In this document: positions 49,817-57,764 of the stretch, in pieces
How positions within the stretch are numbered: position 1 is the stretch's first letter
Layout of the letters: every line of letters begins with the position of its first letter
Assembly: GCF_040784935.1 (NCBI RefSeq)
Contig: NZ_CP160680.1
Location: forward strand, 1,045,501 to 1,109,500
Direction of reading: 5' to 3'
Origin: Lewinella sp. LCG006
GTDB lineage: Bacteria > Bacteroidota > Bacteroidia > Chitinophagales > Saprospiraceae
DNA length: 64,000 nucleotides
Translations under genes and position numbers: made by a program
The notes under the pieces: model-generated
Databases searched by the model: none
What the model was told of the DNA's origin: nothing
What the model saw: the letters and a program-made list of their open reading frames with translations, nothing else

Positions 49817-51142
49817 TTAGAAGCCAACTGCTGCTTCTACCATCATGCCTTTGAAGTAGCCTTCGTTGAAGATACTCGTACTTGGGTAGTCCTTGTACTG
49901 CTGATCTACGTAAGACAACTTGAGTAACAGATTAGGCGTAGGATACCAGCCTGCCGCAATCTCCATTCGGTTTACCGTAAGGTCCATAGGCTCAAGGTTA
50001 GCGTCCATAATTCTAGAGCTCAGTGCACCCGTGACGGTGTTGTAGCGAGCACCCACATACACTTGCTCACGAGGTAGGAAGCGATAGATACCTTCAACTG
50101 CGATCTGTGTTACCTGACGTTTTTCAGGATTTTCAGCACCTTCCTTGCGGGGGTCGCTGCTGGCGTAGCCCTGAGACTGCTCGTAGGTAGCAAACAGTTC
50201 AAAACCTTGAATTTTCACGAAGGGGTTGATCTGGAAGCTGGTCACGTTGGTGGTAAAGCCAGGGTTCATGCGGCCAGAAAAATCGCTCTGAGAAATCGCA
50301 GACTCCATTACTTCGTAGAAACGAGATCCGGCACGGTCGCCACCGTAAAGCGTATTACGCCCTGATTCGGGGTTCATGTAAACGCTACCAGATAAGCGGA
50401 AGCGGGTCGTTTCGTTGAGCTGCTTGTCAAAAGCCAGCTTACTGTAGATAGAAGCTTTGCGGGTGGTGTTGGTCACGTTACCACTGATTAACCCGTTAGA
50501 AGCACCTACCATCACCATGAAGTTTTCTGTAGGGAAAGCATATACCTCACCACCGATTTCGGTAGCAAAAGCGTCCATGATGTAGTTGCCTACGAAGGGA
50601 TTCCAGATGGCATTACCATTGTCGGTGCGGCGGAAGTGTTGGTCACCATAATTGACTTCCATGTGTCCGATCTTCACCCGTAGGTACTTATCAAACCATT
50701 CTGGGTTGTTGAACATAGGCAGCTTGTCGACCTGGATGTATCCCCCTTTCACCCAGAACTCTGAGTGGTGACGAGAAGACATGTAGTTTTCCAGAGAAAC
50801 CCGGATACCATCTTCAATTTGAAAATCAAGGTTCAGGTTGGCGGCAGCCAGGTTAAAACCACTACCCAAATTGTACAGCTGGTTGATGTTGGCACCATCC
50901 GCATTGAGCACTTCGTCGGCCATATTACCGTGTTCCAAACCTTGGTATTGTTGGGTAAAACTACCTCCTACCCGCACAAAACGCTTGTCGAAGGTCGTGG
51001 TCATATCCTTAGCAGGCTCGAAAACATTTACACCGTCTTGGTCATAAGGGCGCCAGTTTGCAACCTGCGCTGAAGCCTGTTGCCACATACCTAAGGTAAG
51101 GAGTAGCATAAAAATTGAACGGAAGAAATTAGTCGTTTTCAT
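49817..51142 (-). CDS. Porin-type outer-membrane beta-barrel protein
   Basis: A 441-residue exported protein (signal to about residue 25) with alternating beta strands over its whole length (FVRVGGSFTQQYQGLEH, GIRVSLENYMSSRHHSEFWVKGGY, LRVKIGHMEVNYGDQHFRRTD, FELFATYEQSQGY) and the C-terminal aromatic end GYFKGMMVEAAVGF. It looks like an OprO/P-like porin of Bacteroidota. The solute is unknown. It is sandwiched between two YceI genes, suggesting a shared role at the envelope. A repeat copy lies in its leader. Confidence 0.87.
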   Translation of the reverse strand: MKTTNFFRSIFMLLLTLGMWQQASAQVANWRPYDQDGVNVFEPAKDMTTTFDKRFVRVGGSFTQQYQGLEHGNMADEVLNADGANINQLYNLGSGFNLAAANLNLDFQIEDGIRVSLENYMSSRHHSEFWVKGGYIQVDKLPMFNNPEWFDKYLRVKIGHMEVNYGDQHFRRTDNGNAIWNPFVGNYIMDAFATEIGGEVYAFPTENFMVMVGASNGLISGNVTNTTRKASIYSKLAFDKQLNETTRFRLSGSVYMNPESGRNTLYGGDRAGSRFYEVMESAISQSDFSGRMNPGFTTNVTSFQINPFVKIQGFELFATYEQSQGYASSDPRKEGAENPEKRQVTQIAVEGIYRFLPREQVYVGARYNTVTGALSSRIMDANLEPMDLTVNRMEIAAGWYPTPNLLLKLSYVDQQYKDYPSTSIFNEGYFKGMMVEAAVGF

Positions 51143-51174
51143 AACTTAAGTATTAAGACAATGAATGATTTTAT

Positions 51175-51279
51175 TGGTTGTTGGTTGATCGTTGTTGGTT
51201 GATCGTTGATCGTTGGTTAGATGGTTGGTGATTGGTGGTTGAAACTTCCGACCACCCACTTTCCACTTCCGACTTTGCA
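51175..51279 (-). repeat. Dispersed two-module repeat, copy R4
   Basis: Read on the minus strand: module A (AAAGTCGGAAGTGGAAAGTG, GGTGGTCGGAAGT) then an expanded module B with several ATCAACGATCAACCAACAAC-like units. It fills most of the 142 bp between the YceI stop and the porin start. Confidence 0.65.
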
Positions 51280-51284
51280 AAAGG

Positions 51285-51860
51285 CTAGTTAGGGCTGAGG
51301 GTTAGATTGAACTTGATGGTTACATCATCGCCAGTCGTAAGGGTTCCTAAAAGTGCTGTTGGGGGTTCAATGCCATAATCGGTCATTTTCATGGGGTAGG
51401 TACCCGTGACTTGACACTGCCCGTCCGCCAATGGCGTGAAGAGTACCTGAAGATTAATGGTTTTGGTAACACCCGCTACCGTCAGTTTGCCTTTAGCGGC
51501 TACGGTACTCTTATTGCTATTGTTGGTGATGTTGGCACTCGTCAGGGTAAAGACGATGTTGGGGTGCTCTTCTGCTTTTAGAGCGGTGTGGGTTTTGCCA
51601 TCCATAATCCGACCTTTGGTACTGGTAATACCATCAACAGGAATATTGACTTTCACATCGCTCAACTCGCTCAGTACCCCATCGCTAAAGCTGAAAGTTC
51701 CGCGCCAGCTGACCTTCGTTACTGCCGATTCCCAATCATGCAGATTAGAAGTACCAGAGATGCTGAAATCAGATTTAGTCAATCGGTAAGATTGCCCGCT
51801 CATGGGGGCGATGACCATGAAGGTCAGAAAGGTAAGAAGGAAAAAATTTAAAGCTTTCAT
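51285..51860 (-). CDS. YceI family periplasmic protein (copy 2)
   Basis: A 191-residue exported protein (MKALNFFLLTFLTFMVIAPMSG signal). The YceI pattern is clear: YRLTKSDFSISGTSNLHDWESAV, LSELSDVKVNIPVDGITSTKG, MDGKTHTALKAEEHPNIVFTL, AKGKLTVAGVTKTINLQV and YGIEPPTALLGTLTTGDDVTIKFNL. It is the first gene of the YceI-porin-YceI group, with a Crp/Fnr-like palindrome 78 bp upstream and a TACATCTTTG box near 51884-51894. Binding of a polyisoprenoid or other lipid is known for the family; the ligand here is unknown. Confidence 0.92.
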   Translation of the reverse strand: MKALNFFLLTFLTFMVIAPMSGQSYRLTKSDFSISGTSNLHDWESAVTKVSWRGTFSFSDGVLSELSDVKVNIPVDGITSTKGRIMDGKTHTALKAEEHPNIVFTLTSANITNNSNKSTVAAKGKLTVAGVTKTINLQVLFTPLADGQCQVTGTYPMKMTDYGIEPPTALLGTLTTGDDVTIKFNLTLSPN

Positions 51861-51937
51861 TTTGCTTTGATTGCTGGTTCAATGCAAAGATGTAGCTTTA
51901 ATGAGGGTAATACTATTACATTTATTAGCCTCCTTTA

Positions 51938-51951
51938 GTGATTTAAATCAC
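51938..51951. promoter_or_regulatory. Crp/Fnr-like operator palindrome
   Basis: GTGATTTAAATCAC is a perfect 14-bp palindrome resembling the FNR/CRP half-site GTGA/TGAT. It lies 78 bp upstream of the second YceI start, between the divergent-free YceI promoter and the 3' end of the WG-repeat gene. The Crp/Fnr-type gene at 48244 is 3 kb away. Confidence 0.6.
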
Positions 51952-51977
51952 ACAAAGGTTCTATTAACATACAGTGC

Positions 51978-53708
51978 TTATTTATAAACGATCTCCGTAT
52001 CCGGCAGGGCCTTGCGCAAGCGAGGAATCAGGCTGGGAGGCAGTGGATTATCCTTTATATTCAACACCTGTAAGTGTTTCATTCGGAAAATACTACGCGG
52101 TAATTCTGTCAGTTCATTTTCTGAGACATCCAATTCTTCCAACTGTTCCAAATCATTCAATTCCTTGGGAAGTACGGTAAGTTGGCAGTGGCGCAAGTGC
52201 AATTTACGGAGGCTTTTCTTCCCCAGTATCGTCTCCCAGGCAGTTGTCATCAAGTGAAAGTCCAGGTTCAAGTCTTCCAAAGCTCCAAGCGCAGGCAGAC
52301 GCTGACCAAAATCGTGGGGCAAGGGGTACACCTGCTGACGGAACATCTGCCAGCGCCGAGCTCCCAAATTCAGGCGTATTACTTCTTCGTTAGTGGCTTC
52401 CGCTACTTGTTCCCAGCGGGTAAACACAAAATCGGGGCTCAACCAGTACTTACCTGTCGCGAGCCATTCCAACCGATAGGCTGGCACGTAGGTCCCTTCG
52501 TTATAGTTGCAGCCCACAACGCCGGGCACGGGCAGCCATACTTCGCGGCAGGAATCTTGCCAGACCACCTGCCCGCTGGTATCCAACAACTGGTAATCTC
52601 TGATAACCCGATTGTACGTCAAACGCCCTGGCTGGTGCAAGATATCGCCCTTTTGTCTGGCGTTACCCGTACAGAGATCTAGCATTTTGGGGTCATTCAC
52701 AATGGCCAGGCCATGCCTGAAGCTAGTGGCCTCGCAGTAGCGTGCAGCGATCGCCCATTGTCCTTCCGGGTTGAGGTAACCAAACTGCCCGGTGATCGTA
52801 TCCTGAGCCAAGGCCCGGCGATACGCATAATCCAAGAGATGGTTGTAGTTGGGTTCACAAATCAACTGTCCCTCTTCATCAATAACTCCAAGCTTGCGGC
52901 CTGTGGGGTCAGTACCCACAATGGCTCTTCCTTCCCTAAAGGGCCGACAATTGCGATATGCCAATGTCATTTGCTGTGCCAACAGTTGCCCATTGGTATC
53001 CAGGATCACTAGTTCCTTGTCTTTACCCTGCACCATGAGGTAACCATCTTCGCTAAAAGGCTGCGAGGTGTTGATGCTCCATTCTTTCGCCGAAAGGTCT
53101 ACTAGCGTATCCCAACGCAGTGTTTGCCCATCATGGTTTTTCAGGCGCAACAGGTAGTTTTGCTGCAAGGTGTCTTCTACGGCGTAACAGCTTTTTCCCA
53201 GGCTTACAACCGACCGGTATTGTGGTACGAGACAAAATTGCCCTAAAGTATCTATCAAGCCCTGATAACCACCATAGCCTGCTACTGTTAGTCCTCGTTC
53301 ATCAAAATCATTCAGCATATTCAATCCTCTCCCCAGCACGCGACCATCTTTGTGGTAAAGTACGCCTCGCTCACCGTTCATGATTGCGGCCAGTAGTTGG
53401 TGGCCCATTTCTCTAGCCCACGTCAATTGCGGTAGCTCCTCCAAGCTACCATCCCGGTGCAAAAACGCATATTTATTGGGTGCGGGGTAGGCTCCGCGTC
53501 GCCATAACAACATTGGCCATTCTTCTACCGGAGCCATAGCAGCATCATGCCCCGACACACGCCATCCACCAGGAAGTTCGCAAAGCGTCTCTCCCTCCGG
53601 CGTCACGATCCAGCCCCCTTTGTCAGCGGCATAAGCACGTACGTAAATATTTTGCCCCCAGAGGCCGAGGCTGCACAGCATCGCAAAACAGATAAACAGG
53701 TTTTTCAT
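51978..53708 (-). CDS. WG-repeat protein with C-terminal leucine-rich repeats
   Basis: A 576-residue exported protein (MKNLFICFAMLCSLGLWGQ signal). Residues about 100-350 contain WG-type repeats (GGYQGLIDTLGQFCLVPQYRS, KLGVIDEEGQLICEPNYNHL, QFGYLNPEGQWAIAARYCEA). From about residue 440 there are leucine-rich repeats (LEDLNLDFHLM, LRKLHLRHCQLTVLPKELNDL, LEELDVSENELTELPRSIF, LQVLNIKDNPLPPSL). Both repeat types serve protein or ligand binding; no enzyme motif is visible. The combination is unusual. It stands alone, with a repeat copy in its leader. Confidence 0.85.
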   Translation of the reverse strand: MKNLFICFAMLCSLGLWGQNIYVRAYAADKGGWIVTPEGETLCELPGGWRVSGHDAAMAPVEEWPMLLWRRGAYPAPNKYAFLHRDGSLEELPQLTWAREMGHQLLAAIMNGERGVLYHKDGRVLGRGLNMLNDFDERGLTVAGYGGYQGLIDTLGQFCLVPQYRSVVSLGKSCYAVEDTLQQNYLLRLKNHDGQTLRWDTLVDLSAKEWSINTSQPFSEDGYLMVQGKDKELVILDTNGQLLAQQMTLAYRNCRPFREGRAIVGTDPTGRKLGVIDEEGQLICEPNYNHLLDYAYRRALAQDTITGQFGYLNPEGQWAIAARYCEATSFRHGLAIVNDPKMLDLCTGNARQKGDILHQPGRLTYNRVIRDYQLLDTSGQVVWQDSCREVWLPVPGVVGCNYNEGTYVPAYRLEWLATGKYWLSPDFVFTRWEQVAEATNEEVIRLNLGARRWQMFRQQVYPLPHDFGQRLPALGALEDLNLDFHLMTTAWETILGKKSLRKLHLRHCQLTVLPKELNDLEQLEELDVSENELTELPRSIFRMKHLQVLNIKDNPLPPSLIPRLRKALPDTEIVYK

Positions 53709-53711
53709 GAT

Positions 53712-53740
53712 TAGTGGTTTGATGGTTGGTTGGTGGTTGA
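53712..53740 (-). repeat. Dispersed repeat, copy R5 (module B only)
   Basis: TAGTGGTTTGATGGTTGG and TTGGTGGTTGA match module B of the dispersed repeat. It starts 4 bp before the WG-repeat ATG. Confidence 0.5.
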
Positions 53741-53884
53741 TTCCGTCACTTAAATCCTTACCCGTCCAAGGGGCTTATTGCACCATTTTTTTCAAAAATA
53801 CATCTAGCGTACGTTACCTTTTCAGTAAATTCCGTTATTAACACAGGCAAGGCCACCAATTTCAAATCCAAAACCCTTTTAAGT

Positions 53885-55669
53885 ATGCGCCAATACCTCT
53901 TACCTTTTTTATTGCTTTTTACCATTTTTGGTAACCTGTCAGCACAGGAAAACAACTATCCAGCCAACGAATCCCAACACTTTTCGGTCTATTTTGAGAG
54001 AGCCAGCGCTGATCTTGATGCGACTGCTCAAGCACAACTTCAAACACTTATCGACCAACTGCAAAGCATGGGCGATTATCGTCTCGAACTTGCAGCCCAT
54101 ACCGATAGCCGAGGCACGAGCCGCTACAACGACCGCCTGGCACAAGACCGTGCCCAATCCGTCACCAACTTCCTTCAACAACAGGATATCACCACCGATG
54201 GTATGCGCACCCTGGCCCTGGGTGAGCGGCAAGCTGGCAATGATCGCCACTCCGAAGAACTACAGCGCGATAACCGCCGGGTAGATGTCATCGTCAGTGG
54301 TTGGTACTGGCAAGGGATTAGCAGCTTACGGGATAGCCTGGCACAGCCACTCGCCCAAAAGTACACCATTGATACCGATCAAGACCAATTGATCGAAGGC
54401 CAAAAAGGAGGACGGTTTTACCTCCCCGCCAATAGCTTCGTCAATGCTGCTGGTGAAGACGTCATTGGCCAGGTAGAGGTAGAACTCACCGAATGCTACA
54501 CGCTCGGCGATATGATCAGCATGGGGCTGACCACCACCGCCCAAGACCGTATCCTGGAATCAGGAGGAATGCTGCAAATCAATGCCTATCAAAACGGAGA
54601 ACGCCTGCAACTCAAACCTGGCAGCTCGATTGCATCTTCCGTACCGACTCCCGAGTTTCGCCAGGATATGTCGCTCTTTTACGGACAAGCACACGGCGAA
54701 GAAAACGCCGATATCGACTGGGCCAATTCCGAAGCTCCCATACAAAACCGCTTGCCTCATCTGACCTTTGCTCCCCGGCCAATCGCTCCGTCATGGCAAG
54801 ATTTTGCCTTTAACTATCTCAAGCAATCGGACGACAAAGCAGACCCCCGGCTTCCCAAAGCACCCAATGGTACAAAACCCGTCCGCCCACGTGAACCTGA
54901 CTACGACAACATCGCTTACTACCCACGTGGTCTGGAAAAAATCTTTATGGGCAAAACTACCCAAGACGAGCGCACCGCCGAAAAAAGGGAAGAACGCCGC
55001 ATCAGCTACGAAGAAGCCATCAAAAACTACGAGGAAAGGCTTGCCAATTACCACCAGTCCTTAGTAAAATACGACCTGGCGATGGAGGAATACGAAGAGA
55101 TGCGCAGGAACGAAATAGACGAGAACGGCTTCATCACCACTGGCCCCGTATACGAATACATGAAAGCCAGAGCCGATTCGGCCTTTGCGATAGCCCAACG
55201 CAAATACACACGCGACAGCACGGGCTACGAAGGTTACCGCCGCCGGAAACTGGAGGCTTACGAACGCCAAATGGAGGCCCTGGGACAGGTAGACGCCAGC
55301 GTAGTGAGCACCTATTTCTTCAATATCAACCAGATGGGTTGGGCCAATATTGACCGGTTTCTGAAGACGGTACCCACTACGCCATTGGCTGTACGTGAAA
55401 ACGCTACCGAGACGGATGCCAAAGCCATGGTCTTCCTCATGATTCCCGAGCGCAACATCATCCTGCGGATGCCTTATCAAAATCAGGAAGGTTTTGTCCT
55501 TTCGCGGGTACCCGTAGGGGAAACGGCCAAAATCATGGCCATCAAAGTACAGGACAAGAAGGCTTATCTCTCTAGCCAGGAAGTCATCATCACCGACGAC
55601 CTCTTGATCACGTTGGATTATCGCCCAGGTCGTCTGCGGGATATTCGTGCGGAGTTGGCGGGGATTTAG
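53885..55669 (+). CDS. OmpA-domain protein with N-terminal OmpA fold
   Basis: A 594-residue exported protein. Directly after the signal peptide (MRQYLLPFLLLFTIFGNLSAQ) comes an OmpA C-terminal-like peptidoglycan-binding domain (FSVYFERASADLDATAQAQL, LELAAHTDSRGTSRYNDRLAQDRA, RDNRRVDVIV; about residues 30-140). Then a beta domain (GGRFYLPANSFVNAAGEDVIGQ, GGMLQINAYQNGERLQLKPG), a long Asp/Glu/Arg/Tyr-rich helical stretch (about 340-460) and a C-terminal beta domain. OmpA domains are usually C-terminal, so the order is inverted. A role in anchoring the envelope to peptidoglycan is inferred. Confidence 0.87.
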   Translation: MRQYLLPFLLLFTIFGNLSAQENNYPANESQHFSVYFERASADLDATAQAQLQTLIDQLQSMGDYRLELAAHTDSRGTSRYNDRLAQDRAQSVTNFLQQQDITTDGMRTLALGERQAGNDRHSEELQRDNRRVDVIVSGWYWQGISSLRDSLAQPLAQKYTIDTDQDQLIEGQKGGRFYLPANSFVNAAGEDVIGQVEVELTECYTLGDMISMGLTTTAQDRILESGGMLQINAYQNGERLQLKPGSSIASSVPTPEFRQDMSLFYGQAHGEENADIDWANSEAPIQNRLPHLTFAPRPIAPSWQDFAFNYLKQSDDKADPRLPKAPNGTKPVRPREPDYDNIAYYPRGLEKIFMGKTTQDERTAEKREERRISYEEAIKNYEERLANYHQSLVKYDLAMEEYEEMRRNEIDENGFITTGPVYEYMKARADSAFAIAQRKYTRDSTGYEGYRRRKLEAYERQMEALGQVDASVVSTYFFNINQMGWANIDRFLKTVPTTPLAVRENATETDAKAMVFLMIPERNIILRMPYQNQEGFVLSRVPVGETAKIMAIKVQDKKAYLSSQEVIITDDLLITLDYRPGRLRDIRAELAGI

Positions 55670-55678
55670 TTTTTTATT

Positions 55679-55716
55679 TTACCACATGGGTCTTTTCTTC
55701 CTGACCCATGTGGTAA
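55679..55716. other. Perfect hairpin between convergent genes
   Basis: TTACCACATGGGTC (55679-55692) pairs exactly with GACCCATGTGGTAA (55703-55716), 14 bp, 10-nt loop. It lies between the OmpA-type gene and the ABC-F gene, 13 bp from the latter's stop. The T-rich run precedes rather than follows it, so it is not a classical terminator on either strand. Confidence 0.6.
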
Positions 55717-55729
55717 ATACTCGCACATC

Positions 55730-57361
55730 CTATGCCATCGCCTTGCTCATCAGCTTCTCGCGCTGCTCCCGGGCATTTTCTGACTTGAGGTAATCATCAA
55801 AATCCATGAGGCTGTCGATGATGCCGTAAGGGGTGATTTCGATGATGCGGTTGGCGACGGTTTGCGTCAGTTGATGATCATGTGAGGTGAAGATCATGTT
55901 GCCTTTGAAGTCGCGCATGGCTTCGTTGAGGGCGGTGATCGACTCCAGGTCAAGGTGGTTGGTCGGTTCGTCGAGGAGGACGAAGTTGGGGTGAGCCAAC
56001 ATGGCCTTCGACATCATGCAACGTACCTTTTCTCCTCCGGACAATACGCTGGATTTTTTGTACACTTCTTCGCCAGAGAACAACATCCGGCCAAGGAAGC
56101 CACGGATAAATTGCTCCTCTTTGTTTTCGGAGTACTGGCGTAGCCAGTTGATCAGGTCAAGATCCTGGTCGCCGGCAAAGTAACGCTGATTTTCGTTGGG
56201 CACGTAAGCCGTAGTGATGGTTTGTCCATACTCGATGATGCCACTATCCTGCTTGAGTTCACCCGCCAGAATTTCGTACAAAGCGGTGAGGGCCGTACTT
56301 TCCCCTAACAAGGCAATCTTCTCGCCGTGATTGATCGTGAAGGAAACATTGCTGAAAAGCAAATCTCCGTTTTCGTCTTTTTTGCTCAGCGCTTCGACCC
56401 GCAAAATTTGGTCACCGGGCTCGCGCTCGGGCTGGAAGCTGATGAACGGATACTTGCGGCTGGAGGGCTTGATTTCCTCCATATTGAGCTTTTCCAAGGC
56501 TTTCTTACGAGAAGTAGCCTGGCGAGACTTGGACGCGTTGGCGGAGAAACGCTGGATAAATTCCATCATCTCCTGACGCTTGGTCTCGGTCTTCTTGTTC
56601 TTATTGGCAATCTGGGCAGCCTTTAGCTTACTAGATTCGTACCAGAAGGTATAGTTACCAGTGTAAATATTGACTTTTTGGTAATCGATATCTACGATGT
56701 GGGTACACACCATATCCAGGAAGTAACGGTCGTGCGATACGACGATCACCATGTTCTTGAAATCAGCGAGGAAGTCGGCCAGCCAGGTGATGGTATTAGC
56801 GTCGAGGTCGTTGGTAGGCTCATCGAGGAGGAGCATATCCGGGTTGCCAAACAAGGCTTGTGCCAGTAGTACCTTTACTTTTTCTGCCCCACTCAGGTCT
56901 GACATGTTCTGGTAGTGCAGCTCTTCCTTAATGCCCATGTTGCTAAGGAGTTCGGCTGCGTCACTTTCTGCGTTCCAGCCACCCATTTCTCCAAAGCGGT
57001 TCTCTAGTTCGGCTGCTCGCATGCCCTCGGCTTCAGTAGCATCGGGGTTCATATAAATGGCGTCCTTCTCCTGCATGATGTCGTACATCTCTTGGTGCCC
57101 CATGATGACGACATTAAGTACCTGCTCGTTTTCGTAAGCAAAGTGGTCCTGCTTCAGTACGGCCATCCGGTTGCCAGGCTCAAAAATGATATGCCCATGA
57201 TTGGGGTCAATTTCACCGGAGAGAATCTTCAAAAAAGTAGACTTCCCAGCACCATTGGCACCGATGACACCGTAGCAATTGCCTTGGTTGAATTTAATGT
57301 CTACATCCTTGAATAAAACACGCTTACCGTACTGGAGCGCCAAATCGCTAACTGTGATCAT
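55730..57361 (-). CDS. ABC-F family ribosome-associated ATPase (YbiT-like)
   Basis: From the ATG at 57361 (MITVSDLALQYGKRVLF) the product is 543 residues with two ABC domains and no membrane segment. Domain 1 has an intact Walker A (GANGAGKSTFL), signature LSGAEKVKV and Walker B MLLLDEPTNDLD. A linker (SSKLKAAQIANKNKKTETKR) with the basic P-site motif follows. Domain 2 has an altered Walker A (GESTALTALYEIL, no GK), a canonical LSGGEKVRCM and VLLDEPTNHLD. ABC-F proteins bind the ribosomal E site and help translation or antibiotic protection. The upstream in-frame ATG at 57388 adds an unlikely leader. It is alone and converges on the OmpA-type gene. Confidence 0.93.
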   Translation of the reverse strand: MITVSDLALQYGKRVLFKDVDIKFNQGNCYGVIGANGAGKSTFLKILSGEIDPNHGHIIFEPGNRMAVLKQDHFAYENEQVLNVVIMGHQEMYDIMQEKDAIYMNPDATEAEGMRAAELENRFGEMGGWNAESDAAELLSNMGIKEELHYQNMSDLSGAEKVKVLLAQALFGNPDMLLLDEPTNDLDANTITWLADFLADFKNMVIVVSHDRYFLDMVCTHIVDIDYQKVNIYTGNYTFWYESSKLKAAQIANKNKKTETKRQEMMEFIQRFSANASKSRQATSRKKALEKLNMEEIKPSSRKYPFISFQPEREPGDQILRVEALSKKDENGDLLFSNVSFTINHGEKIALLGESTALTALYEILAGELKQDSGIIEYGQTITTAYVPNENQRYFAGDQDLDLINWLRQYSENKEEQFIRGFLGRMLFSGEEVYKKSSVLSGGEKVRCMMSKAMLAHPNFVLLDEPTNHLDLESITALNEAMRDFKGNMIFTSHDHQLTQTVANRIIEITPYGIIDSLMDFDDYLKSENAREQREKLMSKAMA

Positions 57362-57764
57362 GCTTCTTGAGGTTTCCATCAAGGGCAATCCCTTGATTTT
57401 GAGGGCGCAAAGGTACGGGTTTTTATGGAATTTTCCAGTGAACCATTTGGGGTTTTATACTAAAAACTAGAGGGGGGTGCTTTTGAACCATATAAGGGAT
57501 TATGAGAGGAGTATTTTCTTGAACCACAGAATCCCTCAACGGACTTTCGCTGAAAGTCTGTTGAGGGATTCGCTCCGCTTCGCGTCACTAGGGGTAGATG
57601 GTATGGGGATAGCGTTACTGAAAGGTAATTATTGCTACCATTACCCTGCTTTTTACAGCGATTGATGATAAAATATCTTCTACAAATTGGTCTGTACTGT
57701 CCCTCTACTTTCTACCAGAAATCCTTCTACGAGCTGAACTGGCAGCGGGCACCTTAAGTCCAAT
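57362..57764. other. 403-bp non-coding region with a long hairpin
   Basis: Nothing gene-like is supported. A 19-bp stem (57530-57548 with 57552-57570, one G-T pair, loop GCT) reading AATCCCTCAACGGACTTTC stands out. A CCCTCTACTTTCTAC string near 57700 recalls the hairpin at 44254-44322. Confidence 0.5.
57530..57570. repeat. 19-bp stem hairpin
   Basis: AATCCCTCAACGGACTTTC pairs with GAAAGTCTGTTGAGGGATT around a 3-nt loop. No T run follows, and it is far from both flanking genes, which suggests a REP-like repeat more than a terminator. Confidence 0.55.

Noticed and set aside
51175-51279. CRISPR-like array from the repeated GGTTGATCGTT units
   Set aside because: Units are short, irregular and without unique spacers; they match the dispersed repeat module B.
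54491-55480. Several small ORFs on both strands inside the OmpA-type gene
   Set aside because: All overlap the strong plus-strand gene and lack homology.
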